DNA from: Malikia granosa
GTDB lineage: Bacteria; Pseudomonadota; Gammaproteobacteria; Burkholderiales; Burkholderiaceae_C
Length of the DNA: 64,000 bases
Assembly (NCBI RefSeq): GCF_002980595.1
Contig: NZ_PVLQ01000064.1
Coordinates: forward strand, 62,001-126,000
Direction: 5' to 3'
Position numbers and translations under genes: made by a program. Of this stretch, positions 1-10,292 are shown one piece after another; position 1 is the first letter of the stretch, and every line of letters begins with the position of its first letter. The notes below the pieces were generated by a model that was not told the DNA's origin, did not search any database, and saw only the letters and a program-made list of their open reading frames with translations.

Positions 1-1
1 T

Positions 2-307
2 GGCGAGCGGGTCTACGGCACCGAGAGCAATGGCCGCCTGCTGGCCTGGAAGCTCGACGGCGGCGAACTGCAGTGGCAATCCGACCTGCTGCTCAATCGC
101 GGCCTGAGCGCCCCGCTGGTGGCTGGCCGCTCGATCGCGATCGGCGACGCCCAGGGCTTCGTCCATGTGCTCGCACGCGAGGATGGCAAGCTGCTGAATC
201 GACTGGAGACCGATGGCTCGGCCATCGTCTCCGCCCCCCTGCTGGCGGGTCAAAACCTGCTGGCCCTGACACGCAAGGGCGTTCTCTACGCCTGGCGCCC
301 CGAATGA
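2..307 (+). CDS. bamB: BamB, outer-membrane assembly lipoprotein (C-terminal part)
   Basis: C-terminal 101 residues of BamB, the periplasmic-facing scaffold lipoprotein of the BAM beta-barrel insertion complex. The frame is open from base 2 and ends in TGA at 305-307. The visible part has PQQ-type beta-propeller blade repeats, such as [12 protein letters not shown] and [15 protein letters not shown], and the ending GVLYAWRPE fits the last blade of the family. The N-terminus and lipobox lie outside the window. The stop overlaps the start of der (ATGA), the usual bamB-der arrangement, so the two are probably co-translated. The call rests on the repeats and on the neighbour. Confidence 0.85.
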   Translation, partial: GERVYGTESNGRLLAWKLDGGELQWQSDLLLNRGLSAPLVAGRSIAIGDAQGFVHVLAREDGKLLNRLETDGSAIVSAPLLAGQNLLALTRKGVLYAWRPE

Positions 308-1632
308 AACCTGTGATCGCCCTGGTGGGCCGACCCAACGTCGGCAAGTCCACCCTTTTCAACCGCCTGACCAAGACGCGCGACGCCATCGTCGCCGACT
401 TTCCCGGCCTGACGCGCGACCGCCACTACGGCAACGCGCGCCTGGGCAAGCGCGAGTTCATCGTCATCGACACCGGCGGCTTCGAGCCCGACGCCGGCAG
501 CGGCATCTTCAAGGAGATGGCCAAGCAGACCCAGCAGGCGGTCGCCGAGTCCGATGTTGTCATCTTCGTGCTCGATGCCCGTGGCGGCCTGAGCGCGCAG
601 GACCACGACATCGCCAACTACCTGCGCCGCCTCAACAAGCCCACGCTGCTGGTGGCCAACAAGGCCGAAGGCATGAAGGAGGGCAGCCAGCTGGTCGAGT
701 TCTACGAGCTCGGCCTGGGCGAGGTGCTGCCGGTCTCGGCCGCGCATGGCCAGGGCGTGCGCTCGATGATCGAGGCCGCGCTCGACAAGCTGGTCTGGCC
801 CGACGAGCTGGAAACCCCCGAACCCGAGGAGAGCGTGATCAAGCTCGCCGTCGCCGGTCGGCCCAACGTCGGCAAGTCGACGCTGATCAATGCCTGGCTC
901 GGCGAGGAGCGCCTGGTCGCCTTCGACATGCCGGGCACGACGCGCGACGCGATCTCGGTGCCGTTCGAGCGCAACGGCCAGAAGTTCGAGCTGATCGACA
1001 CCGCCGGCCTGCGCCGCAAGGGCCGTGTCTTCGAGGCGATCGAGAAGTTCTCGGTCGTCAAGACGCTGCAGGCGATCGAGAACGCCCATGTCGTGCTGCT
1101 GCTGCTCGACGCGACCGAGGGCGTGACCGACCAGGACGCGCATATCGCGGGCTTCGCGCTCGAGAGCGGCCGCGCCGTGGTGCTGGCGATCAACAAGTGG
1201 GACGCGATCGACAGCTACCAGCGCGAGACCCTGCAGCGCTCGATCGAGAGCCGGCTCGGCTTCCTGAAGTTCGCGCCGCTGCACATGATCTCGGCCAAGA
1301 AGCGCCAGGGCATAGCCCCGCTGTGGACCTCGATCGCCAAGGCCTACGCCTCGGCCATGGTCAAGATGCCGACCCCGCTGCTGACCCGGCTGCTGCAGGA
1401 GTCGATCGTGCTGCAGGCGCCCAAGCGCGGCGGCATGTACCGGCCCAAGATGCGCTACGCCCACCAGGGCGGCATGAACCCGCCGGTGATCGTGATCCAC
1501 GGCAACTCGCTCGACAACGTCGACAACGCCTACAAGCGCTTCCTCGAGGGGCGCTTCCGCAAGGCCTTCGACCTGGTCGGCACGCCGCTGCGCATCGAGT
1601 TCAAGACCTCGGCCAACCCCTACGACGAATGA
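304..1632 (+). CDS. der: Der (EngA), double-domain ribosome biogenesis GTPase
   Basis: A 442-residue essential GTPase that helps mature the 50S ribosomal subunit in the cytoplasm. It has the diagnostic pair of GTPase domains. The first begins [12 protein letters not shown] (P-loop, about residue 8) with DTGG as G3. The second begins [14 protein letters not shown] (about residue 183) with DTAG and NKWD. A C-terminal KH-like domain binds RNA (about residues 360-442). Length is normal for the family. The frame is open upstream to base 73, but the ATG at 304 overlaps the bamB stop and gives the standard N-terminus [12 protein letters not shown], so I chose it. Confidence 0.96.
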   Translation: MKPVIALVGRPNVGKSTLFNRLTKTRDAIVADFPGLTRDRHYGNARLGKREFIVIDTGGFEPDAGSGIFKEMAKQTQQAVAESDVVIFVLDARGGLSAQDHDIANYLRRLNKPTLLVANKAEGMKEGSQLVEFYELGLGEVLPVSAAHGQGVRSMIEAALDKLVWPDELETPEPEESVIKLAVAGRPNVGKSTLINAWLGEERLVAFDMPGTTRDAISVPFERNGQKFELIDTAGLRRKGRVFEAIEKFSVVKTLQAIENAHVVLLLLDATEGVTDQDAHIAGFALESGRAVVLAINKWDAIDSYQRETLQRSIESRLGFLKFAPLHMISAKKRQGIAPLWTSIAKAYASAMVKMPTPLLTRLLQESIVLQAPKRGGMYRPKMRYAHQGGMNPPVIVIHGNSLDNVDNAYKRFLEGRFRKAFDLVGTPLRIEFKTSANPYDE

Positions 1633-1714
1633 ACTCGCCGCCGCCCGCCCGGATTGGAGCGGCGGGCTGTGGTATGGTCGCTTTCCCTCAACTCTCTTGA
1701 ACACGGAGCATATC

Positions 1715-1966
1715 GTGAGCAATAACAAAGGCCAACTCTTGCAAGATCCTTTCCTGAACCAGCTGCGCCGCGAGCATGTGCCGGTGTCGATCTACCTGGT
1801 CAACGGTATCAAGCTGCAAGGCCAGATCGAGTCCTTCGACCAGTACGTCGTCCTGCTGCGCAACACCGTGACCCAGATGGTCTACAAGCACGCGATCTCC
1901 ACCATCGTTCCGGGCCGTCCGGTCCAGTTCAGCGCTGCCGCGCCCGAGCAGCCTGCCGCTGCCTGA
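1715..1966 (+). CDS. hfq: Hfq, RNA chaperone
   Basis: An 83-residue Sm-like hexameric RNA chaperone that pairs small RNAs with mRNAs. It is almost canonical: [20 protein letters not shown] is followed by the Sm1 and Sm2 motifs ([22 protein letters not shown] and VYKHAIST). A short Ala/Pro-rich tail ends in PAAA. I chose the GTG at 1715 because GGAG lies six bases upstream (1705-1708) and the protein then starts at the family position. A TTG at 1697 is also in frame. It leads hfq-hflX-hflK-hflC, as in many proteobacteria. A -10-like TATGGT lies at 1673-1678, without a convincing -35. Confidence 0.96.
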   Translation: MSNNKGQLLQDPFLNQLRREHVPVSIYLVNGIKLQGQIESFDQYVVLLRNTVTQMVYKHAISTIVPGRPVQFSAAAPEQPAAA

Positions 1967-1973
1967 TTCCTCC

Positions 1974-3158
1974 TTGAACGACAGTCAGAAATCCCTTTCC
2001 GCGCTGCCCGGCGTCGTGCTCGTCGGAGTCGACCTGGGCCTGCCGCATTTCGATGCCGAACTCGAGGAACTGGCCCAGCTCGCGCAGACCGCGGGCTACC
2101 GCGTGCTCGACCGCGTGGCCTGCAAGCGGCGCGCCCCCGATCCAGCCCTGTTCGTCGGCTCCGGCAAGGCCGACGAGATCCGCGCCCTGGCCGCCGGCCA
2201 TGGTGCGAGCGAGATCCTGTTCGACCAGGCGCTGAGCCCGTCCCAGCAGCGCAACCTCGAGCGGCACATGGGGCTGCCGGTCAATGACCGCACGCTGCTG
2301 ATCCTCGAGATCTTCGCCCAGCGCGCGCGCAGCCACGAGGGCAAGCTGCAAGTCGAGCTGGCGCGGCTGCAATACCTGAGCACCCGCCTGGTGCGGCGCT
2401 GGTCCCACCTCGAGCGCCAGAGCGGCGGCATCGGCATGCGTGGCGGCCCGGGCGAGACCCAGATCGAGCTCGACCGGCGCATGATCAATGATGCGATCAA
2501 GCGCACCAAGGAGCGGCTCGAGAAGGTCAAGCGCCAGCGCAGCACCCAGCGGCGCCAGCGCGAGCGGCGCGAGACCTTCACGATCTCGCTGGTCGGCTAC
2601 ACCAACGCCGGCAAGTCCTCCATCTTCAACGCCCTGGTCAAGGCGCGCGCCTATGCGGCCGACCAGCTGTTCGCGACGCTCGACACCACGACGCGCCAGC
2701 TCTACCTCGGCGAGGTCGAGCGCACCGTGTCGCTGTCCGACACGGTGGGCTTCATCCGCGACCTGCCGCATGGCCTGGTCGAGGCCTTCGCCGCCACGCT
2801 GCAGGAGGCGCGCGATGCCGACTTGCTGCTGCATGTGGTCGATGCGTCCAACCCCGATCACCCCGAGCAGATCGCCGAGGTGATGCGGGTGCTGCGCGAG
2901 ATCGGCGCCGACGACCTGCCGCAGATCCTGGTCTTCAACAAGCTCGATGCCATTCCGCCCGAGCGCCAGCCGCTGCAGCGCCTCGACCAGATCGAGCTCG
3001 AGGGCCAGACGGTGCCGCGCATCTTCCTGAGCGCGCACAGCGGCGACGGGCTGTCCGATCTGCGCGGCCTGCTGGCCGAGCGGGTGCGAGCCCGTTTCGG
3101 TACCGACGGTGCCGAGTCTCCCGAGAGCGGCGCCGGCACCGAGGATTCGGCACAATAG
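1974..3158 (+). CDS. hflX: HflX, ribosome-splitting GTPase
   Basis: A 394-residue GTPase that binds the 50S subunit and splits or rescues stalled ribosomes under stress. The N-terminal HflX domain has the family block CKRRAPDPALFVGSGKADEI. A coiled-coil, Arg/Lys-rich linker (about residues 155-200) leads to the GTPase domain with P-loop GYTNAGKSSIFN, G3 DTVGF and G4 NKLD. The start is a TTG at 1974, seven bases after the hfq stop. No ATG is available near the expected N-terminus, and no good ribosome binding site is visible, so translation may be coupled to hfq. The exact start is less certain than the identity. Confidence 0.93.
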   Translation: MNDSQKSLSALPGVVLVGVDLGLPHFDAELEELAQLAQTAGYRVLDRVACKRRAPDPALFVGSGKADEIRALAAGHGASEILFDQALSPSQQRNLERHMGLPVNDRTLLILEIFAQRARSHEGKLQVELARLQYLSTRLVRRWSHLERQSGGIGMRGGPGETQIELDRRMINDAIKRTKERLEKVKRQRSTQRRQRERRETFTISLVGYTNAGKSSIFNALVKARAYAADQLFATLDTTTRQLYLGEVERTVSLSDTVGFIRDLPHGLVEAFAATLQEARDADLLLHVVDASNPDHPEQIAEVMRVLREIGADDLPQILVFNKLDAIPPERQPLQRLDQIELEGQTVPRIFLSAHSGDGLSDLRGLLAERVRARFGTDGAESPESGAGTEDSAQ

Positions 3159-3240
3159 TCTATTTCCACCGCAAGCCAAAACCTACATGAACTTCAATTT
3201 GTTGAGCCTGCGTGCGGTCCGCTGGGACCGGCTCAAGGGC

Positions 3241-4536
3241 ATGTTCAACCTCAACGATCCCCGCTGGGGCCGTGGTGACGAGAGCAAGCCCGATGCCGGC
3301 GGTAGCGGCGACGAACAGCGTTCCAAGCGTCCGTCCGGCCCGAACCAGGGCCCGCCCGACCTCGACGAGCTCTGGCAGGACTTCAACCGCAAGCTGTCGG
3401 GACTGTTCGGCGGTGGCGGTGCAGGTGGTGGCAAGCCGGGCGGCGGGCTGCCGGGCTTCAAGCCCGGCCCCAAGGGCACCGGCATCGGCCTGGGCGTGAT
3501 CGCTGGCGGCCTGGTGCTGGTCTGGCTGGGCACCGGCTTCTTCATCGTGCAGGAAGGCCAGCAGGCCGTCATCACCCAGTTCGGCCGCTACCAGGGCACG
3601 GTCGGCGCCGGCTTCAACTGGCGCTTGCCTTATCCGGTCCAGCGCCACGAGACCGTCAACGCGACCCAGATCCGCTCGGTCGATGTCGGCGGCGATGCCG
3701 TCATGCGCGCCACCGGCCTGCGCGAGTCGGCCATGCTGACCGAGGACGAGAACATCGTCGAGATCAAGTTCGCGGTCCAGTACCGCCTGAGCGACGCACG
3801 CGCCTTCCTGTTCAACAGCCGCGATCCCGAGGACGCGGTGCGCAAGGCCGCCGAGACCGCGGTCCGCGAGGTGGTGGGCAAGATGAAGATGGATGCCGCG
3901 CTGGCCGAGGAGCGCGACCAGATCGGCCCGCGCGTGCGTACCCTGATGCAGTCCATCCTGGACCGCTACGAGATCGGCATCGAGGTCGTCGGCATCAACC
4001 TGCAGCAAGGCGGCGTGCGTCCGCCGCTGGAAGTGCAGGCCGCCTTCGACGATGTGCTGAAAGCCGGCCAGGAGCGCGAGCGCTCGAAGAACGAGGCCGA
4101 GGCCTATGCCAACGAGGTGGTGCCGCGCGCCAAGGGCACGGCCTCGCGCCTGTTCGAGGAGGCCGAGGGCTACAAGGCGCGCATCGTCGCGCAGGCCGAG
4201 GGCGATGCCCAGCGCTTCAAGCTGGTGCAGGCCGAATACGCCAAGGCGCCGCAGGTCACGCGCGAGCGCATGTACCTCGACACCATGCAGCAGGTCTACA
4301 GCAACGTCAGCAAGGTGCTGGTCGATACCAAGCAGGGCTCGAGCATGCTGTATCTGCCGCTCGACAAGGTCATGCAGCTGAGCGCCCAGGCCGAATCCGC
4401 CGCGACGGTGGCCGCTCCGGCACCCGCTGCCGCCCCCACCGGCTCGCCGGCCAATGCGGGTGCCGCCGCCTCGCGCAGCCGCGAGAGCGATCGCTCGCGC
4501 GAGCGCGATCGCTCGCGCGAGCGCGATGTCCGCTGA
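3241..4536 (+). CDS. hflK: HflK, membrane subunit of the HflKC complex
   Basis: SPFH/band-7 protein that forms with HflC a large membrane cage regulating the FtsH protease. It has a Gly-rich cytoplasmic N-terminus, one transmembrane segment (GIGLGVIAGGLVLVWLGTGF) and a periplasmic band-7 domain (VQEGQQAVITQFGRYQGTV onward), followed by a long helix. I chose the ATG at 3241 (MFNLNDPRWGR, 431 residues) because AAGGG lies just before it. An ATG at 3187 would add 18 residues. The C-terminus is odd: an Ala/Pro-rich stretch ends in a repeated Ser-Arg-Glu-Arg-Asp-Arg tail from an 18-bp tandem repeat. hflC follows after 19 bp. Confidence 0.93.
   Translation: MFNLNDPRWGRGDESKPDAGGSGDEQRSKRPSGPNQGPPDLDELWQDFNRKLSGLFGGGGAGGGKPGGGLPGFKPGPKGTGIGLGVIAGGLVLVWLGTGFFIVQEGQQAVITQFGRYQGTVGAGFNWRLPYPVQRHETVNATQIRSVDVGGDAVMRATGLRESAMLTEDENIVEIKFAVQYRLSDARAFLFNSRDPEDAVRKAAETAVREVVGKMKMDAALAEERDQIGPRVRTLMQSILDRYEIGIEVVGINLQQGGVRPPLEVQAAFDDVLKAGQERERSKNEAEAYANEVVPRAKGTASRLFEEAEGYKARIVAQAEGDAQRFKLVQAEYAKAPQVTRERMYLDTMQQVYSNVSKVLVDTKQGSSMLYLPLDKVMQLSAQAESAATVAAPAPAAAPTGSPANAGAAASRSRESDRSRERDRSRERDVR
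4481..4534 (+). repeat. 18-bp tandem repeat at the 3' end of hflK (3 copies)
   Basis: Three consecutive 18-base units (4481-4498, 4499-4516, 4517-4534). The first two differ at one position and the third is diverged at its end. Each full unit has GCGATCGC at its centre, and the first contains the 12-bp palindrome GAGCGATCGCTC (4485-4496). They encode the repeated Ser/Arg/Glu/Asp tail of HflK. The 18-base period keeps the frame. The segment could form small hairpins just upstream of hflC. Confidence 0.8.
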
Positions 4537-4555
4537 AGGCCCTGAGGAACAGAAC

Positions 4556-5452
4556 ATGAACAGAATCGGATTCATCCTGTCTTCCCTGCTGGTGGCGCTC
4601 GCGCTGGCCAGCTCGATGCTCTTCGTGGTCGACCAGCGCCAGTTCGGCGTGGTCTATGCGCTGGGCCAGATCAAGAGCGTGATCACCGAGCCGGGGTTGC
4701 ATGTCAAGCTGCCGCCGCCGTTCCAGAACGTGTCCTATGTCGACAAGCGCCTGCTCACGCTCAAAAGCAGCGACACCGAGCCGACGCTGACCGCCGAGAA
4801 GCAGCGCGTCGTGATCGACTGGTATGTGCGCTGGCGCATCTCCGACCCGCAGGCCTATATCCGCAACGTCGGCCTCGACGAGCGCGCCGGCAGCGACCAG
4901 CTCAAGCGGGTGGTGCGCAACAGCTTCCAGCAGGAAGTCAACAAGCGCACCGTCAAGGAGCTGCTCTCGAGCCAGCGCGAGCAGCTGATGGCCGATGTCA
5001 AGCGCGAGGTGCTGGCAGCCGTGCGCGGCGCCGACAAGCCCTGGGGCATGGACGTGGTCGACGTGCGCATCACGCGCGTCGACTATGCCGAGACCATCAC
5101 CAAGTCGGTCTACGACCGCATGGAGGCCGAGCGCAAGCGGGTCGCCAACGAGCTGCGTTCGACCGGCTCGGCCGATGGCGAGAAGATCCGCGCCGACGCC
5201 GATCGCCAGCGCGAGGTGCTGGTCGCGCAGGCCTTCCGCGATGCGCAGAAGGTCAAGGGCGAAGGCGATGCCGAGGCGGCCCGCATCTACGCCCAGGCCT
5301 TTGGCAAGGACCCGGCCTTTGCCCAGTTCTACCGCAGCCTCGAGGCCTACAAGGCCAGCTTCGCGAACAGGTCCGACATGCTGGTGCTCGACCCGTCGAG
5401 CGAATTCTTCAAGGCGATGCGCTCGAGCGGATCGGCCGCCGCGACGCGCTGA
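4556..5452 (+). CDS. hflC: HflC, membrane subunit of the HflKC complex
   Basis: A 298-residue SPFH/band-7 partner of HflK. A single N-terminal membrane anchor ([20 protein letters not shown]) precedes the conserved [15 protein letters not shown] and band-7 core, then a helical stretch rich in Glu/Arg/Ala (about residues 190-250) and a typical ending ([11 protein letters not shown]...[14 protein letters not shown]). The ATG at 4556 has GAGGA at 4544-4548. In-frame starts upstream lie inside the hflK repeat and would add an implausible Arg-rich leader. It is co-transcribed with hflK; a hairpin and the hisZ promoter follow the stop. Confidence 0.95.
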   Translation: MNRIGFILSSLLVALALASSMLFVVDQRQFGVVYALGQIKSVITEPGLHVKLPPPFQNVSYVDKRLLTLKSSDTEPTLTAEKQRVVIDWYVRWRISDPQAYIRNVGLDERAGSDQLKRVVRNSFQQEVNKRTVKELLSSQREQLMADVKREVLAAVRGADKPWGMDVVDVRITRVDYAETITKSVYDRMEAERKRVANELRSTGSADGEKIRADADRQREVLVAQAFRDAQKVKGEGDAEAARIYAQAFGKDPAFAQFYRSLEAYKASFANRSDMLVLDPSSEFFKAMRSSGSAAATR

Positions 5453-5462
5453 GCGTCCTTTT

Positions 5463-5492
5463 TGCCGGGTGCCTCGCCGCACCCGGTAAAAT
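5463..5492 (+). promoter_or_regulatory. Candidate sigma-70 promoter of hisZ overlapping a hairpin
   Basis: TTGCCG (5463-5468), an 18-base spacer and TAAAAT (5487-5492) sit 28 bases before the hisZ ATG. The spacer also holds a perfect 8-bp stem, CCGGGTGC (5465-5472) with GCACCCGG (5479-5486). A run of T follows at about 5496-5501, so the same stretch may also terminate part of the hfl transcript. The -10 is good and the -35 matches at four of six positions. Confidence 0.45.
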
Positions 5493-5520
5493 CCCTTTTT
5501 TAACAGCTCCCGATACCCCC

Positions 5521-6681
5521 ATGTCTGCCTGGCTACTGCCGGATCAAATCGCCGACGTCCTGCCCTCCGAGGCCAGGCATATCGAAGACCTGCGCCGGGC
5601 GCTGCTCGACACCGCACGCGCCTACGGCTACGAGCTCGTCATCCCGCCGATGATCGAGCACCTGGATTCCCTGCTGACCGGCACCGGTGAAGCGCTCGAC
5701 CTGCAGACCTTCAAGCTGGTCGACCAGCTGTCGGGCCGCTCGCTGGGCCTGCGCGCCGACACCACGCCCCAGGTCGCGCGCATCGATGCCCATCTGCTCA
5801 ACCGCCAGGGCCTGACCCGTCTGTGCTATTGCGGCCCGGTGCTGCATGCCCGGGTCGACCGGCCCTTCGGCACCCGCGAGCCGCTGCAGCTCGGCGCCGA
5901 GATCTACGGCCACGCCGGCCGCGAAGCCGACCTGGAGGTGATTGAGCTGGCGCAGGCCAGCCTGGCAGCCGCCGGCCTGCAGCAGCAGACCATCGACCTG
6001 GGCGACGTGCGCATCGTCGACTCGCTGCTGGCCGGCCTGGCGCTGGAACCGGCCGCGGTCGCCCGCATCCATGCCGCGCTGGCCGCCAAGAACAGCGCCG
6101 AGCTCGATGCGCTCAGCCGCGAGCTGCCGGCCGAGGTGCGCAGCAGCCTGCTGGCCTTGCCTGAACTCTATGGCGGCCCGGAAATCCTGGCTGAGGCGGC
6201 GCGGCGCCTGCGCCCGAGCCCGCTGCTCGAGCGCGCGCTGGGCGACCTGCGCTGGCTGGCCGACCAGCTGTCGGGCGCCAACCTGTCCTTCGACCTGGCC
6301 GACCTGCGCGGCTATGCCTACTACACCGGGGTGCGCTTCTCGCTCTTCGCTGGCCAGGCCGGTCGGCTGCAGGAGCTGGTGCGCGGCGGTCGCTACGACG
6401 AGGTCGGTGGCGTGTTCGGGCGCAAGCGTCCGGCCGTCGGCTTCAGCCTGGACTTGAAGGAACTGGTGTCGGCAGCCGCCGCACCGGCGCTGCAGGCCGC
6501 GATCCGGGCCCCCTGGGGTCAGGAGCCGGGCCTGCGCGCCGCCATTGCCGGTCTGCGTGCAGCCGGCGAAACCGTGGTCTGCGTCCTGCCGGGCCACGAA
6601 CATGAAGTGGACGAGTTCCACTGCAACCGCGCGCTGGTCGCGCAAGACGGCGCGTGGGTGGTGCAGCCCCTGGCAGCCTGA
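5521..6681 (+). CDS. hisZ: HisZ, regulatory subunit of ATP phosphoribosyltransferase
   Basis: A 386-residue paralogue of histidyl-tRNA synthetase without aminoacylation activity. It pairs with the short form of HisG in the first step of histidine synthesis. The class II synthetase-like core is clear: [50 protein letters not shown] and [15 protein letters not shown]. There is no C-terminal anticodon-binding domain, so it is too short for HisRS. Its presence predicts a short HisG elsewhere in the genome. It lies between hflC and purA, a conserved order in Burkholderiales, and purA follows after 27 bp. Confidence 0.93.
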   Translation: MSAWLLPDQIADVLPSEARHIEDLRRALLDTARAYGYELVIPPMIEHLDSLLTGTGEALDLQTFKLVDQLSGRSLGLRADTTPQVARIDAHLLNRQGLTRLCYCGPVLHARVDRPFGTREPLQLGAEIYGHAGREADLEVIELAQASLAAAGLQQQTIDLGDVRIVDSLLAGLALEPAAVARIHAALAAKNSAELDALSRELPAEVRSSLLALPELYGGPEILAEAARRLRPSPLLERALGDLRWLADQLSGANLSFDLADLRGYAYYTGVRFSLFAGQAGRLQELVRGGRYDEVGGVFGRKRPAVGFSLDLKELVSAAAAPALQAAIRAPWGQEPGLRAAIAGLRAAGETVVCVLPGHEHEVDEFHCNRALVAQDGAWVVQPLAA

Positions 6682-8097
<1,416 letters not shown>

Positions 8098-8106
8098 TGT
8101 GCCGTG

Positions 8107-8133
8107 AAAAAGCGGCCCTTGGGGCCGCTTTTT
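8107..8133 (+). terminator. Intrinsic terminator after purA
   Basis: Perfect 12-bp stem, 8107-8118 (AAAAAGCGGCCC) with 8122-8133 (GGGCCGCTTTTT), and a 3-base loop. The A/T ends make it usable on both strands. It separates purA from the phosphoribosyltransferase gene. Confidence 0.85.
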
Positions 8134-8186
8134 CGCATCCATCCCGCACCGACCCCATACAAGAAACCAGCACAAGCGGAGCCGAC

Positions 8187-8714
8187 ATGCTGAGCGAAGA
8201 CGGCAAACACCTCCACGTCACGGATGACGAGTACCACGCGCTGATCGAGCGGCTTGCGATCCAGGTTTACCAGTCCGGCTGGGAATTCGACACCATCCTG
8301 TGCCTCGCGCGCGGCGGCATGCGCCCGGGCGACATCCTGTCGCGCGTCTTCGACAAGCCGCTGGCCATCATGTCGACCAGCTCCTACCGCGCCGAAGCCG
8401 GCACGGTGCAGGGTCATCTCGACATCGCGCACTACATCACCACGCCCAAGGGCCAGATCGCCGGTCGCGTGCTGCTGGTCGATGACCTGGCCGATTCGGG
8501 CCACACGCTGCGCGCCGTGATCGAGCAGCTGCGCAACAACTACGCGCCGATCACCGAGCTGCGCAGCGCCGTGATCTGGACCAAGGCCTGCTCGGTGTTC
8601 CAGCCCGACTACTCGGTCGAGTTCCTGCCGACCAATCCCTGGATCCACCAGCCCTTCGAGAGCTACGACAGCCTGCGGCCGCAGGATCTGCTGGCCAGGC
8701 AGCAGCAGGGCTGA
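8187..8714 (+). CDS. Phosphoribosyltransferase family protein
   Basis: A 175-residue type I phosphoribosyltransferase. The PRPP-binding loop is VLLVDDLADSGHTL (about residues 92-105), and an upstream LARGGMRPG segment matches the PPi-binding loop of the family. It resembles small purine (Gpt/xanthine-type) phosphoribosyltransferases, which fits its place after purA, but the base cannot be assigned from sequence alone. I chose the ATG at 8187 because AGCGGA precedes it by six bases. The open frame extends upstream only as an out-of-frame shadow of purA. A terminator at 8107-8133 suggests it has its own promoter. Confidence 0.85.
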   Translation: MLSEDGKHLHVTDDEYHALIERLAIQVYQSGWEFDTILCLARGGMRPGDILSRVFDKPLAIMSTSSYRAEAGTVQGHLDIAHYITTPKGQIAGRVLLVDDLADSGHTLRAVIEQLRNNYAPITELRSAVIWTKACSVFQPDYSVEFLPTNPWIHQPFESYDSLRPQDLLARQQQG

Positions 8715-8729
8715 GGTCGAAGCGGCATC

Positions 8730-10292
8730 ATGACGCGCCGCAAGCTCCCGATCGGCATCCAGACCTTCGCCAAGCTGCGCGAGCAGGGCTGCTATTACGT
8801 CGACAAGACGCCGTTGCTGCTGCGACTGGTGCGGGAGGGCTCGTTCTATTTCCTGAGCCGGCCGCGCCGTTTCGGCAAGAGCCTGTTGATCGACACCCTG
8901 GCCGAGCTGTTCGAGTGCAACCGGGCGCTGTTCGACGGCCTGCACGCCGAATCGCACTGGGACTGGTCGAAAAGCTACCCCGTGATCCGCATCAGCTTTG
9001 CCGATGGCGTGCTGCACAGCGCCGAACGCCTGCAGCAACGCATCCTCGACAACCTGCGCCAGAACGCCGAACGCCTGGGCGTGACCTTCCCGCCGGACCT
9101 CGACGTGCCGGGCCAGTTCGGCGAGCTGATCCGCCAGGCCAGGGCCAGCCATGGTCAGCGAGCGGTGGTGCTGGTCGACGAGTACGACAAGCCCATCCTC
9201 GACAACATCACCGAGCCAGGGATCGCGCGCCAGATGCGCGACGGGCTGCGCGATCTCTATTCGGTCATCAAGGGCCAGGACGCGCATATCCAGTTCGCGA
9301 TGCTGACCGGGGTCAGCAAGTTCAGCAAGGTGTCGCTGTTTTCCGGCCTGAACAACCTGAAGGACATTACCGTAGACGCCCGTTACTCGGAGATCTGCGG
9401 CTATACCGACGAGGATGTCGATACGGTGTTCGCTCCCGAGTTGCCGGGCCTGGATCGGGCTCAGATCCGCACCTGGTACAACGGCTACAACTGGACCGGA
9501 ACCAGCGTCTATAACCCGTTTGACCTGTTGTTGCTGTTCGACAAGCGCGAGTTCCATCCCTACTGGTTCGAGACCGGCACCCCGACCTTCCTGATCGACG
9601 TGTTGACGCAGCGAGGCGTCTTCACGCCGCAACTGCAGGCCTTCGTGGCGCAGGAGAATCTGCTGGGCAGTTTCGACGTCGAGCAGATGACCACCGAGGC
9701 GCTGCTGTTCCAGACCGGCTACCTGACCGTGGGCAGCGTCTGGCGCATTCCGGGCCGGGCAGAGTTCACGCTCAAGTATCCGAACCTGGAAGTGCAGGCC
9801 AGCCTCAACGACAGCCTGCTGCAGCGCCTGAGCGGCGACCCCTCGGTGCCGGGTCCGCAGGTCAGCCAGCTCTACCGCCTGCTGCAGGCGCGGGACTTCG
9901 CGGGCCTGCAAGGCCTGTTCACCGCCTTCTTCGCCAGCATTCCGCACGACTGGTACCGCAATTCGCCCGTCGCGCAGTTCGAGGGCTATTACGCCAGCAT
10001 CTTCTACAGCCATTTCGCGGCGCTTGGGCTCGACATCCGCCTGGAGGACGTGACCAACCGGGGCCGCATCGACATGACGGTGCTGTTCGACGGTCAGGTC
10101 TGGTTGTTCGAGTTCAAGGTGGTCGAGCTGGTGTCCGACGGCCGGGCGCTGCAGCAGATCAGGGACCGGGCCTATGCCGACAAGTACCGTGCGCGCGGCG
10201 AGCCTATCCACCTGATCGGGGTCGAGTTCAGCAAGGCACGGCGCAGCGTGGTGGGCTTCGAGGTCGAGACGCTACCATCCGGTCATGTCTGA
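8730..10292 (+). CDS. AAA-ATPase-like protein with C-terminal PD-(D/E)XK nuclease domain
   Basis: A 520-residue protein with two parts. The N-terminal AAA-ATPase-like domain (PF09820 type) opens with LPIGIQTFAKLREQGCYYVDKT and has Walker A RPRRFGKSLL (about residues 49-58) and Walker B-like VVLVDEYDKP. The C-terminal PD-(D/E)XK domain (PF08011 type) shows RIDMTVLF followed by LFEFKV, supplying the D and the E-x-K. This family is common in Bacteroidota and in mobile or symbiont-rich genomes; its cellular role is not established. It starts 15 bp after the phosphoribosyltransferase and its end overlaps the metC-like start by 8 bp. One sampled 60-base line (9361-9420) is 57% GC, lower than the core lines I counted, consistent with acquisition. 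Confidence 0.8.
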   Translation: MTRRKLPIGIQTFAKLREQGCYYVDKTPLLLRLVREGSFYFLSRPRRFGKSLLIDTLAELFECNRALFDGLHAESHWDWSKSYPVIRISFADGVLHSAERLQQRILDNLRQNAERLGVTFPPDLDVPGQFGELIRQARASHGQRAVVLVDEYDKPILDNITEPGIARQMRDGLRDLYSVIKGQDAHIQFAMLTGVSKFSKVSLFSGLNNLKDITVDARYSEICGYTDEDVDTVFAPELPGLDRAQIRTWYNGYNWTGTSVYNPFDLLLLFDKREFHPYWFETGTPTFLIDVLTQRGVFTPQLQAFVAQENLLGSFDVEQMTTEALLFQTGYLTVGSVWRIPGRAEFTLKYPNLEVQASLNDSLLQRLSGDPSVPGPQVSQLYRLLQARDFAGLQGLFTAFFASIPHDWYRNSPVAQFEGYYASIFYSHFAALGLDIRLEDVTNRGRIDMTVLFDGQVWLFEFKVVELVSDGRALQQIRDRAYADKYRARGEPIHLIGVEFSKARRSVVGFEVETLPSGHV

